Source of the DNA: PGYR01 sp034670025
GTDB taxonomy: Bacteria > Bacteroidota > Ignavibacteria > Kapaibacteriales > UBA2268
NCBI GenBank assembly: GCA_034670025.1
Contig: JAXMOE010000001.1
Span: forward strand, 496,001 to 560,000
Direction of reading: 5' to 3'
Length of the DNA stretch: 64,000 nucleotides
Every line of letters begins with the position of its first letter. The stretch's first letter is position 1. The notes under the pieces are model-generated. The model had not been told where the DNA came from. It saw only the letters and a list, made by a program, of their open reading frames with translations, and made no database searches. The translations under genes were made by a program, and so were the position numbers. Shown one piece after another: positions 17,501-26,461 of the stretch.

Positions 17501-20093
17501 AACATTAAATCAAGTTGTTTTACTGGGAGACCCTCTACTAACTGTTCGTATTCCAGATAAGCCAGATGTTGCAATATTTAAACAAAACATTTCATTGACA
17601 AACAACTATGGAAGTGGAATTATCACTGAGTTAGATAAGGAAGTCAATTTTGAATCTGTTATTTATAATTTGGGTACAAGTTTACTTAATCCAATCCGGA
17701 CTATGATAGTTCACACTTATAATGGTGTTAGTGATACAAGCTATTTAGATATTGATCCAATTTGTTTTGAAGGAGAAATTAGTTTTATACTAGATATTGA
17801 AAATAAAATAGGGGATCATATATTAGATTTAAAATTAGATTTCGATAGTACTAATAATGATTTTGATTATTCAAATAATAATTTATCACTTAGATTTGGA
17901 GTTTTTCCTCAGGGTATTCAACCACTAGACCCCCAAGATTATTGGAATGTTTCAACAGTAAACCCTTTGTTTAGGTTTATTGATCCTACAGGCACTAAGA
18001 AAGAATATAAATTTTCAATTTATGACAAAGCTGATAATTTAGTTTATTACTCTGATAATCCAATTATTGATAATGATAAAGTTGATTTAATACCAGATAA
18101 TTTAATTAATAATAATGAATATACTTTAAAATATAGAACTAAAGAAATACAAAGCGGAATAGAATCATCAGAAAGACAATTAGACTTTTATACTACTGAA
18201 AATATAGATTCAACTGTTAAATACACGACTAGAAACTGGAATGAAAACCTGAAGTTTAATAATATTATAATTGATGATAATAAACTCGTTTTTGATGATA
18301 TAGATTACGATGTGTTTTTATCTTCTGCTAGAGGTAGATTAGATGGTACTTCAGAAAGACATTCTACAATAAATACTACAAATAAGCAAACTGGGGAATT
18401 ATTTACTTATGTAAATAGACTTAAAAGGGGGTTTAGTGTAGTTGTATTACCTGATTTAGCTAATGACACTAATTATACAGTATTACACCTTGACACTTGG
18501 GATTCTAATTTTGATAAGGAAGACATATTAAAGCATTCCCGTTGGTTGGACAGATACTTGAGGGATTCTTTGAACCATGGTGATTATTTGTTTATTGCTT
18601 CTGCCGATGTACCAATGAGAGCACCACAAATAATCGATGAAGATGAAGGACCTGACAGCGTAGGTAGTGCCACGAGGATAATTGAAGCTTTGAATGATTT
18701 AGGTGCAAAGTATGCAGATAGTTTGGATTTTGATGCCTCCTATGTTTTATTTACACGTGTTGGATATCCAGACATGACTATTGATAGGACTACAAAAAAT
18801 GACACTATTCAATTAGAAACTACATACACAAGGTATCAAGAGTCTGGCACTATTGAAATTCCAAATATTGGTAATATCAGGCAACTAATATCTATGGATG
18901 TTGATTCAGATTCAAATAATATAAAGTCTAATATAGATTTAATTGATGAGACAAATACGACAATAATTAATATCAATAATACAAATTTAGAGTTTAATGA
19001 CGAAAATGGTATTGTTAATAAAAACTTATCTGCTAAAATAAATATAGTTAGAGACAGTGTAGGGGCAGATTATTCATTTGAAAGCTTCAATTTAAAGTTT
19101 GTACCTGTTCCTGAACTAGCAATTAATAATATTGATTCTAAATTAAAAGATAGTGTTGCTGAAAGGGCTGTAAGTACTATGTATGATTATGTAATATCTA
19201 ATATTTCTCCTAGATCAGATGCTCGAAATGTTTCTGTAAATATGAATATTACTAACAATTTTAGTAATATTCAATCTGTTGATGAAATTCCAGAAATTGT
19301 AAGAAATAGTAGTACGGATAAAGTTTGGAATATTGAGACTGCTGATTTAGCTTTAGAGAATAAACTTTCAATTATTATAGATTCCTCAAGAAAAATAAAT
19401 GAAATCTTTTACTTTAACAATGAAATATCAGAAAAGCTGAGGATAAGGGAAGATACAACAAAACCTTACTTAGTAGCTTACTATAAGAATGAATTATTAG
19501 AAAATGGGGATAGAGTTTCATTAAGACCTTTGTTAGTTATTGAATTATACGATGAATCAAATATTGATGTGATCAAAGATAATGTAATATTTGCCAGGGT
19601 AAATAGCAAAGTTGTTTTAGATAATACAACAGACACCTTCAATTTTGAATTGTTAAATGATAATGACTTGAAAGCAAGATTAACATTTCAAATGTCTGAT
19701 AGTTTAGATATAGGACAAAATATATTAAAAGTAGTTGGAGAAGATGCAACGGGTAATAAAGCAGATACATTAGAAATAAGTATATATGTACCTAATGATA
19801 ACCGGCTTGAGAATAGTATAAATTATCCCAATCCTTTTTCTGAATCAACAACTATAAAATACGATTATATTGGTAAGAACCTAGAAAGTTGGATTAAATT
19901 ATTGGTATTTGATGCTTTAGGCAAACTTGTATATAGTGACAGTAGAACAGCCATATTTGGTGAAAATGAATTAAAATGGAATGGATTAAATTCTAATGGC
20001 ATGACAACTTCAAGTGGAATATATTATTATCAATTGAAAATTGAAAATGAAACGAACAGTATTGTGAATGGTAAGATGATGAAAATTAATTAG
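14589..20093 (+). CDS. Gingipain-type C25 cysteine protease with T9SS C-terminal sorting domain (PorU-like)
   Basis: A very large (1834-residue) exported protein. A signal peptide lies in residues 1-23. Residues 24 to about 620 have no domain I recognise; residues about 650-990 form the peptidase C25 domain, with FLVLIGDATWDP, GRIPVNN, catalytic His863 in NFLGHGSP and Cys893 in NTLSCNTSAFAEP. Beta-sandwich-like repeats follow. Residues about 1744-1834 are a type-A CTD (NYPNPFSESTTIKY, then GIYYYQL). C25 proteins include gingipains and PorU, the sortase that removes CTDs and attaches A-LPS. The single-copy look, size and position near a GldL-like gene suggest a PorU-like role, but a secreted degradative protease is equally possible. 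Its stop overlaps the opposing gene by four bases. Confidence 0.85.
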   Translation: MIKRLTITFIIILFSSIYSDLDAKTNVSYNNTISSFKTEASNINSILIAVDKFSHENLEVLIYESKVDTIVNNISSKFEYEFDYKGIMRGVNLAEINFSVYRTDPLTNTSFRLDSISITYHFSKVIPTNYEYFNPFFSKIANQEHLEFFSKRVKENSKLSKTQSKNVDWYNENLTYYKFFTEKDGIARISHSDLIRNDSELIGKNSVNIVLFNRGNKIKLYSTSNVIQHNEYFYFVGSHAVGDTSYYDFYNGKEPYFVTYDENENSELYERIDNLTSGSQLTSIRIKNHYEVDKVYGNGFDVTETEQSICENWFEDEIRPPNNFNVPEIFTTNFTLFPQSDLNVTYNFANNIFYLPEIIKSKTKAFLNTYNEDTLNTSGSQVVEKSILAAKSDLLNGGNTFGLNVYKAVEDSRRNAYNGVIGFDYLEVEGDVKPISENDYFSFIYNGDNSNYVQVEGFSNSFVVSIDTVNNTIQFPNTEKASNLIFETKGSFISFYSNYQIVTDYRYGYYIVESLGNLDRVFFFQDPIKYLDKLASINKVNIATIINLDSQIPNNVKSKLTDLFEVNAIQNAVNKYILAKQSDILIESVENLSEKNVFNNNFYKAKINLIKGSSSRKIINSLSSIKDVELKESKLNKISESDYDAIYLYHPTLSQSIDTYTDFMSSQENKSVLSIDVEQLYDSYGFGIESPHSIKNFLQQSYNNWEKFPEFLVLIGDATWDPKMLMDKSFVVQMIPAYGIPYSDNFYGVLEGDDQIPEMIIGRIPVNNNQELLGYLDKLKTYYSVPQSPWMKKILQLSGGNENQKESFAENMHDFNVYFNSSNICFDTTTIGKTINSTISEDKANDIKKSINEGKIWVNFLGHGSPHVIDMSGWEAPNLNNKGKYGVLNTLSCNTSAFAEPHTTNSIGEEYVTIANKGFVATIGGTSTTFVGTALLVSTAMYATLIDSVDIERNLGRIYNSYKPTVGKSNSTLNQVVLLGDPLLTVRIPDKPDVAIFKQNISLTNNYGSGIITELDKEVNFESVIYNLGTSLLNPIRTMIVHTYNGVSDTSYLDIDPICFEGEISFILDIENKIGDHILDLKLDFDSTNNDFDYSNNNLSLRFGVFPQGIQPLDPQDYWNVSTVNPLFRFIDPTGTKKEYKFSIYDKADNLVYYSDNPIIDNDKVDLIPDNLINNNEYTLKYRTKEIQSGIESSERQLDFYTTENIDSTVKYTTRNWNENLKFNNIIIDDNKLVFDDIDYDVFLSSARGRLDGTSERHSTINTTNKQTGELFTYVNRLKRGFSVVVLPDLANDTNYTVLHLDTWDSNFDKEDILKHSRWLDRYLRDSLNHGDYLFIASADVPMRAPQIIDEDEGPDSVGSATRIIEALNDLGAKYADSLDFDASYVLFTRVGYPDMTIDRTTKNDTIQLETTYTRYQESGTIEIPNIGNIRQLISMDVDSDSNNIKSNIDLIDETNTTIININNTNLEFNDENGIVNKNLSAKINIVRDSVGADYSFESFNLKFVPVPELAINNIDSKLKDSVAERAVSTMYDYVISNISPRSDARNVSVNMNITNNFSNIQSVDEIPEIVRNSSTDKVWNIETADLALENKLSIIIDSSRKINEIFYFNNEISEKLRIREDTTKPYLVAYYKNELLENGDRVSLRPLLVIELYDESNIDVIKDNVIFARVNSKVVLDNTTDTFNFELLNDNDLKARLTFQMSDSLDIGQNILKVVGEDATGNKADTLEISIYVPNDNRLENSINYPNPFSESTTIKYDYIGKNLESWIKLLVFDALGKLVYSDSRTAIFGENELKWNGLNSNGMTTSSGIYYYQLKIENETNSIVNGKMMKIN

Positions 20094-21967
20094 TCAAAGA
20101 ATGACCAAGCAACTGACAACTTAAGAATTTGTCCTCTTTCTGGGTAGAATGAAGTATAATAATACCCTGCATCAAACAAATTTTCAAAATCAAGTTTTAC
20201 AACTGCATTGCCTAATCTCATAAATGAATAAAATGTTAGACCAGTTGTTTGTATATTAGAAGAGTTGTTAGTGTTTGTGTATATGTTAGAAACTGGTAAT
20301 AATCGAGGAGTAGATTTGGAACTCATAATTCCTGCTCTTACGCCTAAATTAAGTTCACTCTGATTTACTATTAATTTATAATTCATTGTTCCTTGAACAA
20401 ATGCAATTGGATAGTATTCATTCAATTCATCGTTGTCTAAAATATAATTAAACTTACCTAAAATTGATATACTCAAATCATCATTTTTTGAAAATATATT
20501 ATTAGTTATGTCTGAGCTTAGTTTTACATTACCACCTATAGCACTATAATTCCCTAAATTTATCTGATTAAAATAGATGTTATCAGTTTGCTCATAAGCT
20601 AATGCGTTAGTAGTATTTCTAAAATATACTTCAGATGCAACAATCTCATTATAGTTAATACCTGCTATAAAAAGATTACTATTTTCATTTTCTAGCATAT
20701 TAAAAAATGGACTGTTTCTACTAAAATTTGAATGATCAAAATAGATTTTCGTATTCTCAGATTTATAGGTTACTCTCTCTCCAAAGCCAATAATACTATT
20801 CCCATACCTGTTACCATAATTTACACCACCAGAAATATTAACACTTTTACTAACCGAAGTATTAAGTCTTGAATATAAATTCCATTGTGTAGTATTTGAA
20901 TTTCCGTAGATTAACCATTTGTCTGAATTTGATACACTTATAGACCCACCAGATTTTAATGTAAATTTAGAAAAGCTATATTCTAAATCTAATCTATTCC
21001 CATATACTAATTGGTTATAAGTTGCATCGAACAAAGTATCAGGATAAAAATCAACAGGTAATTCGAATATTTGCTCATTTGTAGTTAAATAAGCAATATT
21101 CATAACTTTAAAATCAAGGTAATTACCAGTGTAGGTTAAATTTATATCATGTCTATAACTTCTATCCTGTATTCTGTCAAAATATGCGTTGGAACTCAAT
21201 GGACTATAAATGTTAGTCGATTCTTCAGGGTTTAGACCACCATTTGATATAATCTTATTGTTCGTGAAGTTATCGCTTAGCGAAATTGATGAATTTGAAT
21301 CGATATTATACCTAATTATTGCTCTCAAATTCCAAAGATCTGTTGTCATATTATCATAGGTTAATCTATCACTAATTTTTTTGAAACCAAATGTTAGATT
21401 CCATCCCTTTGCAAAGTTTTGGCTAAATAGCCCATCAACACCGGTAAATGAACCACCTTCTTGTGAATACCAAAGCCTTGTAAATGGTGTTTTAGTATTA
21501 TATACTATTTCTTGTATGTTTAATGTAGTTGAGTTAGCAGTGGGGGAGAGAATAACTGAATTAGACCCCTTAAGTATCTCAATACTTTCTACAAATTCTG
21601 GTGAAAACAACTCCAAATTATAATTATCATTTATTGGATTGTTAAGGTTTCGTCCATTGAATAAAACAGAGGGGTTTGTACTTATTTCTCCATAACTAAA
21701 GAAATTATTGAAATGTCCATTAATTCCTAATCCCATTCCAAATAGATTTCCTTCATTATTGAGTATATCATATAATGTAGTGTAATTAATATCTTGTATG
21801 TTTTCTTTAGATATGCTAACTAATGTAGAATCATTCAAAAGTAAACCATGACTTCCATTTGGAACAATAAGTGAATCATTAACTTCTTTAGAAATAGTAA
21901 TAGTCGCAACAATAAAAAAAACGCTGAGACATAATAATACCTCAGCGTAATTAACTTTTAATTTCAT
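20090..21967 (-). CDS. TonB-dependent-receptor-like outer-membrane beta-barrel
   Basis: About 625 residues. A signal peptide starts at MKLKVNYAEVLLCLSVFF; a longer reading from 22033 would run into gyrA and adds an unlikely polar leader, so ATG at 21967 is chosen. A plug-like domain follows, with ILNNEGNLFGMGLGIN, SVLFNGRNLNNP and EFVESIEILKGSNSVIL, the last being the classic plug 'x-ERIEVLKGP' element. Then come many alternating aromatic strands ending in an aromatic C-terminus (SVAWSFFD). I see no carboxypeptidase-like N-domain and no clear TonB box. The substrate is unknown. The exbB-exbD-tonB operon at 60-62.7 kb could energise it if it is TonB-dependent. Confidence 0.75.
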   Translation of the reverse strand: MKLKVNYAEVLLCLSVFFIVATITISKEVNDSLIVPNGSHGLLLNDSTLVSISKENIQDINYTTLYDILNNEGNLFGMGLGINGHFNNFFSYGEISTNPSVLFNGRNLNNPINDNYNLELFSPEFVESIEILKGSNSVILSPTANSTTLNIQEIVYNTKTPFTRLWYSQEGGSFTGVDGLFSQNFAKGWNLTFGFKKISDRLTYDNMTTDLWNLRAIIRYNIDSNSSISLSDNFTNNKIISNGGLNPEESTNIYSPLSSNAYFDRIQDRSYRHDINLTYTGNYLDFKVMNIAYLTTNEQIFELPVDFYPDTLFDATYNQLVYGNRLDLEYSFSKFTLKSGGSISVSNSDKWLIYGNSNTTQWNLYSRLNTSVSKSVNISGGVNYGNRYGNSIIGFGERVTYKSENTKIYFDHSNFSRNSPFFNMLENENSNLFIAGINYNEIVASEVYFRNTTNALAYEQTDNIYFNQINLGNYSAIGGNVKLSSDITNNIFSKNDDLSISILGKFNYILDNDELNEYYPIAFVQGTMNYKLIVNQSELNLGVRAGIMSSKSTPRLLPVSNIYTNTNNSSNIQTTGLTFYSFMRLGNAVVKLDFENLFDAGYYYTSFYPERGQILKLSVAWSFFD

Positions 21968-21974
21968 ACTCAAA

Positions 21975-24464
21975 TTAAATAAGTGTGTCTTGATTATCTG
22001 ATTCTTGTATATCTTCATTATCAATATCTTCATCTTCGTTTACAACTGTGAAATCTGAAATTTGATCACCAGAATCTAATCGAATTAGTTTAACACCTTG
22101 TGTGTTTCTACCAATAGTTCTAATGTCTCTAATATCTTGTCTAATCAGAATACCCTTGGTCGTAATAACAATTAGATCTTGAGTGTCGATTACAGACATC
22201 ATACCTATTACATTTCCAGTCTTTTTAGTAATGTTCATAGCAATAACGCCTTTGGCACCACGCTTAGTTAGTCTAAATTCACTAAGAGCAGTACGTTTTC
22301 CATAACCATTTTCACCAATAACTAATAGTTGTGCATCATTTCGTTTTACAACTACCATAGATACAACATAATCACCTTTACTTAACCTTATTCCACGTAC
22401 ACCTTGTGCTGTTCTACCCATGTCACGGATATCACTTTCTAAGAATCTACAGGCTTGACCGTGATGAGTGGCTAACATTACTTCAGATTCACCATTAGTT
22501 AACATAGCACCAATCATCTTATCATCATCTTTTAGACCAATTGCAATAATACCATTTTGTCTAATATTTGAAAATGCAGATAACTCAGTCTTTTTAATTG
22601 TCCCGAGCTTAGTACACATAATTATGTAAGCGTCTTTTGCATCAAAGTCTGTAATTGCTTGGAATGCAGTTACTGTTTCATCAGGGTCTTTCATTATAAC
22701 ATTTGCTAACGATCGTCCTTTTGATGCTCTGCCACCTTCAGGTAAATCATAAACTTTAATTTTATATACTTTACCTTTATCAGTAAAGAATAATAGATTG
22801 TTATGCGTTGATGCCTGGAATACATGTTCTATGAAATCGTCATCGTGCGTGCCTGATCCTTTTGAGCCACGACCACCTTTATTTTGTTTTCTGTAAGTAG
22901 AAACCTTAGTTCTTTTAATTAGACCATTTCTAGTTATAGTTACAATTACATCTTCATCAGCGATAATATCTTCTATTTGAAAATCGTCAGCGTCATGCAC
23001 AATTTCAGTTCTTCTTTCATCGCCATATTTTTCATTAACTTCAATTAATTCATCAGCTATAATTTTTATTTGAAGATCCTTACTTGCCAAAATAGCTTTC
23101 AACTCTTCTATTCTTTGAATTATCTCTCTGTATTCTTTTCTAATCTTGTCTATTTCAAGACCAGTTAATCGTTGCAATTTCATATCTAATATTGCTTTCG
23201 CCTGCACTTCTGATAACTCAAAATTGCTTTGTAGTTCATTAGACGCAGTATTTGGATCTTTTGAAGCTCTAATAGTTTTAATAATTGCATCTAAATTGTC
23301 AAGAGCAATAATAAAACCTTCTAATATGTGTGCTCTTCTTTCTGCAGCATCAAGTTCATATTGAGTTTTTCTTACTACAACTTCATTCCTGTGTTCTAAA
23401 AATTTGACCATCATTTCTTTGAGGGTCATAACTTTTGGTCTTCCTTTGTCTAATGCTAACATAATAGCACCAAATGTAACTTGCATTTGTGTGTATTTGT
23501 ACAACATATTCAGTACAACTAACGCAATAGCATCTCTTTTTAACTCAATAACTACTCTAAGTCCGTCTCTATCAGATTCGTCTCTGATATCAGAGATTCC
23601 TTCTATATTTTTGTTTCTAACTAAGTTTGCAATTTTTTCAATTAAGTTAGCTTTGTTTACTTGATAAGGTAATTCGTGAACAATTATTGCTTGTTTTGAG
23701 CCAGTATGATTTTCTTCTATACTCGCTTTAGCTCTTAGCTTGATTTTTCCACGACCAGTAGTAATTGCTTCTCTTACCCCTTTGTAACCATATATAATAC
23801 CGCCAGTTGGAAAATCGGGAGCAGGTATGTGTTCTATTAATTCTTCAGAAGTAATGTCTGGATTTTTTAATAATGCTTGTAACCCACTGCATACTTCTCT
23901 CAAATTATGAGGTGGAATATTAGTTGCCATACCAACAGCAATACCTGAAGACCCATTCATCAATAATGATGGAATTACAGAAGGTAGTACAATTGGTTCA
24001 TCTAATGATTCATCAAAGTTTGGTCTGTAATCTACTGTGTTTTTGTCAATGTCTTTCAACATCTCAGTTGCTATTGTTGCCAATCTTGTTTCAGTATAAC
24101 GCATAGCCGCAGGAGAATCCCCATCCACTGAGCCAAAGTTACCTTGCCCATCAACAAATGGGTATCTCATACTCCATTCTTGTGCAAGTCTTACCATTGC
24201 ATCATAAACTGACGAGTCACCGTGTGGGTGATACTTACCTAAAACTTCCCCGACTAATCTTGCAGATTTTTTATATGGTTTGTTTGGCTGTAATCCCAAA
24301 TCTTGCATTGCGTATAAAATTCTTCTATGTACGGGCTTCAACCCATCTCTTACATCAGGTAGTGCCCTTGATACAATAACCGACATTGAGTAATCTAAAT
24401 AGGAGTTACGCATTTCGTCTTCTAAGGACGTAACTACTATGTGTTCTTTTCCAAAAAGTGCCAT
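21975..24464 (-). CDS. gyrA: DNA gyrase subunit A
   Basis: Type II topoisomerase breakage-reunion subunit acting with GyrB to introduce negative supercoils. The catalytic tyrosine is Y123 in AMRYTETRL. The quinolone-determining region reads HGDSSVYD (81-88), with the sensitive-type Ser84 and Asp88 (E. coli 83 and 87). The C-terminal half carries six GyrA beta-propeller blades with the GyrA-box-like QNKGGRGSKG motif at about 530-540. The tail is short and acidic (DEDIDNEDIQESD). At 829 residues it is of normal length. ParC cannot be excluded by motif, but the GyrA box favours GyrA. Its stop is 7 bases from the barrel protein start, so the two may be co-transcribed. Confidence 0.95.
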   Translation of the reverse strand: MALFGKEHIVVTSLEDEMRNSYLDYSMSVIVSRALPDVRDGLKPVHRRILYAMQDLGLQPNKPYKKSARLVGEVLGKYHPHGDSSVYDAMVRLAQEWSMRYPFVDGQGNFGSVDGDSPAAMRYTETRLATIATEMLKDIDKNTVDYRPNFDESLDEPIVLPSVIPSLLMNGSSGIAVGMATNIPPHNLREVCSGLQALLKNPDITSEELIEHIPAPDFPTGGIIYGYKGVREAITTGRGKIKLRAKASIEENHTGSKQAIIVHELPYQVNKANLIEKIANLVRNKNIEGISDIRDESDRDGLRVVIELKRDAIALVVLNMLYKYTQMQVTFGAIMLALDKGRPKVMTLKEMMVKFLEHRNEVVVRKTQYELDAAERRAHILEGFIIALDNLDAIIKTIRASKDPNTASNELQSNFELSEVQAKAILDMKLQRLTGLEIDKIRKEYREIIQRIEELKAILASKDLQIKIIADELIEVNEKYGDERRTEIVHDADDFQIEDIIADEDVIVTITRNGLIKRTKVSTYRKQNKGGRGSKGSGTHDDDFIEHVFQASTHNNLLFFTDKGKVYKIKVYDLPEGGRASKGRSLANVIMKDPDETVTAFQAITDFDAKDAYIIMCTKLGTIKKTELSAFSNIRQNGIIAIGLKDDDKMIGAMLTNGESEVMLATHHGQACRFLESDIRDMGRTAQGVRGIRLSKGDYVVSMVVVKRNDAQLLVIGENGYGKRTALSEFRLTKRGAKGVIAMNITKKTGNVIGMMSVIDTQDLIVITTKGILIRQDIRDIRTIGRNTQGVKLIRLDSGDQISDFTVVNEDEDIDNEDIQESDNQDTLI

Positions 24465-24553
24465 TATTATTTATGCTGCTTTAATAATTAATTGTAAAAT
24501 TATAAGTTACTAATATATAGAATATTGAAGACAATTACTACACTAATTATCAA

Positions 24554-24561
24554 CAAATTTA
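24554..24561 (-). promoter_or_regulatory. Possible -7 element (TAAATTTG) upstream of gyrA
   Basis: On the reverse strand an octamer fitting the TAnnTTTG consensus known for Bacteroidetes primary sigma factors lies about 90 bases before the gyrA ATG. No TTG is seen at the matching -33 position, and in such A+T-rich DNA the octamer can arise by chance. Confidence 0.2.
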
Positions 24562-24673
24562 CTTTACTAACTTCCATTAGGACTTACTATTAATCATTAC
24601 TAAATGGAATTTTTATTTTTAGCTGAAATATATATTAACTATATTGTAATAAGTTAAAATATGCAGCACATAA

Positions 24674-25720
24674 ATGAATACTGAATCAAATTTAAATTCC
24701 ATAAAAAACATACTCTTTGTGTTTTTGTTTGTATTAGTAATGTATTTACTGAAAGAACTATCAACTATATTAGTTCCATTAGTTCTTGCTATTCTTATTG
24801 CACTTATGTTCCAACCCTTGGTGGGGTTTTTACAGAAATTTAAAACACCTAAATGGCTTATATTTCCAGTTGTTACTATATTCACAGTGCTAATCGTGTT
24901 TGGCGTTTACTCTATAATTAATGAAGCTATTCTTTCAATTATTGAAAACCAAGAATTTTTAGTTGAAAAATTGAATATGCGAATCGAAAATATTGTTATG
25001 TGGTTGAATAATGAATTTGGCTTCAATTTCAGTACAGCAGACAAAAAAATTAATTTGGAGTATTTGATTACAGAATATGGCTTGCCGGGTTCATTAAGTG
25101 CATTAGCAAATACATTAAGCTCACTTACAGGTTCTTTCGTAATGTTTCTTCTGTATTATGTCGTTTTACTTATTGGTTTAGCTGACTATGATAAATATAT
25201 CGCTTTCGTAAAAGGTGAAAATGATTCGACTATGGTAGATAACCTAGGTAGAATTCAAAGCTCAATATTATCGTATTTGATAATTAAAATGTTAATTAGT
25301 CTGATTACCGGCTTTTTGGTTTATATTACTTGTATTTTCTTTGATCTAAGTTTCGCATTCTTTTTTGGATTTGTCGCATTTTTATTGAATTTCATTCCTT
25401 CAATAGGCTCAATTTTGGCAACAATACCGCCTGTAATTATGGCATTTATTCAATTTGATAACCTTCAGCCAGTTGTGTTATTGTTAGTAATATTAGCTAC
25501 AATACAGATGATTATGGGTAACTTAGTAGAACCAATAATAACTGGTGATAAACTAAAACTCAATACTCTTACGGTAATTTTTGGTTTAGTTTTTTGGGGA
25601 TATATATGGGGGATAGCAGGTATGATAATATCTATCCCACTACTTGTATTATTAAAATTAATATTTGAACATTTTCCTGAGACTCACATTTTTGCTAGAA
25701 TTATGGGTTCACCAGATTAA
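24674..25720 (+). CDS. AI-2E family transporter (PF01594-type permease)
   Basis: 348 residues with about eight membrane helices in the typical pattern: an N-terminal pair (about 10-60), a helix near 65-85, a soluble segment (90-150), then five helices ending in IPLLVLLKLIFEHF. FVAFLLNFIPSIGSILATIPPV (near residues 232-254) and GNLVEPIITGDKLKLNTL are family hallmarks. Members export autoinducer-2, act as Na+/H+ antiporters or have unknown substrates; the name does not prove quorum signalling. It is divergent from gyrA across 209 bases and is followed by a 70-base gap to the CxxCH protein. Confidence 0.88.
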   Translation: MNTESNLNSIKNILFVFLFVLVMYLLKELSTILVPLVLAILIALMFQPLVGFLQKFKTPKWLIFPVVTIFTVLIVFGVYSIINEAILSIIENQEFLVEKLNMRIENIVMWLNNEFGFNFSTADKKINLEYLITEYGLPGSLSALANTLSSLTGSFVMFLLYYVVLLIGLADYDKYIAFVKGENDSTMVDNLGRIQSSILSYLIIKMLISLITGFLVYITCIFFDLSFAFFFGFVAFLLNFIPSIGSILATIPPVIMAFIQFDNLQPVVLLLVILATIQMIMGNLVEPIITGDKLKLNTLTVIFGLVFWGYIWGIAGMIISIPLLVLLKLIFEHFPETHIFARIMGSPD

Positions 25721-25790
25721 TAACATTTTGTAACTTTTTTCTCTTTCCAGCATTATTATAATACATTTATTTAACAATTATAGGATTTAT

Positions 25791-26417
25791 ATGAAAATTT
25801 CAATTACTGCATTAATTTTTGCGTTAACTATTTTTACTGTTTCAGATTTATTTAGCCGACCTGGGAGGGAAAGCCAAATACCAAATGGAAGTAAGTATGT
25901 TTGTCAATCTTGCCACGTTAGCCCAGGTGGTGGATCGCGGAACCCATTTGGAAAAGATGTTGGGGAAACATTACAAAATGGTAGAGTTAGATGGGACCTA
26001 ATTTTTAATTTAGATTCTGATGGTGATGGTAGAACTAATGGGGAAGAGCTCTTAGATCCAGATGGCACATGGGCTCAAGGTCAAGTTAATCCAGGAAATT
26101 CCGAAGATGTTACTCACCCAGGTGTTTCAGACCAAACTTCTGTTGAGGATATAACAAACAATATTGGTACGAATCTTTATCCATTGCCAGCTAATGATAA
26201 TCTAACATTAGAATTCTTTTCAGAAAATGTTGGATTTGGTACTTTGAGTGTAGTTAACTTGAACGGAAACAAGTTATTTACAAAAAGCGAATATACTAAG
26301 TATGGGAAAAACGACATTGATCTAAATATACAAGACATTAGTTTGAATCAAGGTGTCTATTTCTTAATATTTAGAAATGAATTTAGTATAATTAAAAAGA
26401 AATTTATAGTGCAATAG
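25791..26417 (+). CDS. Secreted protein with CxxCH motif, calcium loop and T9SS sorting domain
   Basis: 208 residues. A signal peptide (about 1-22) is followed by a CQSCH motif (C38, C41, H42), the covalent haem-attachment pattern of c-type cytochromes. The calcium-type loop DSDGDGRTNGEE (75-86) resembles a dockerin/thrombospondin-3 loop, and an approximately 80-residue type-A CTD (NLYPLPANDNLTLEF to IIKKKFIVQ) sends the protein through the T9SS to the surface. No distal methionine ligand is obvious. A surface electron-carrier role is inference; the CxxCH may instead bind a metal. It is closed by a terminator shared with the opposing gene. Confidence 0.72.
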   Translation: MKISITALIFALTIFTVSDLFSRPGRESQIPNGSKYVCQSCHVSPGGGSRNPFGKDVGETLQNGRVRWDLIFNLDSDGDGRTNGEELLDPDGTWAQGQVNPGNSEDVTHPGVSDQTSVEDITNNIGTNLYPLPANDNLTLEFFSENVGFGTLSVVNLNGNKLFTKSEYTKYGKNDIDLNIQDISLNQGVYFLIFRNEFSIIKKKFIVQ

Positions 26418-26432
26418 ATTTATTTTAGGATG

Positions 26433-26461
26433 GGGGAACAGATTTGTTTCCCTATTTTTTT
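26433..26461. terminator. Intrinsic terminator between convergent genes
   Basis: Eight-base arms GGGGAACA / TGTTTCCC (26433-26440 and 26445-26452, one G-U) with loop GATT, then a T-rich run. It ends the CxxCH/CTD gene. Its right arm overlaps the stop codon of the opposing acetyltransferase gene, but on that strand the hairpin is not followed by a good T-tract. Confidence 0.8.

Noticed and set aside
21968..22033. Longer N-terminus for the barrel protein overlapping gyrA
   Set aside because: It would precede the signal peptide with 22 residues of polar leader; ATG at 21967 gives a normal signal peptide and no overlap.
24619..24885. 88-residue reverse-strand frame over the AI-2E gene start
   Set aside because: No motif, composition typical of the opposite strand of a membrane-protein gene, and it would use the same promoter gap as gyrA.
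24674..25720. AI-2E transporter as evidence for autoinducer-2 quorum sensing
   Set aside because: The family includes members with other transport roles, and no luxS is visible in the window.
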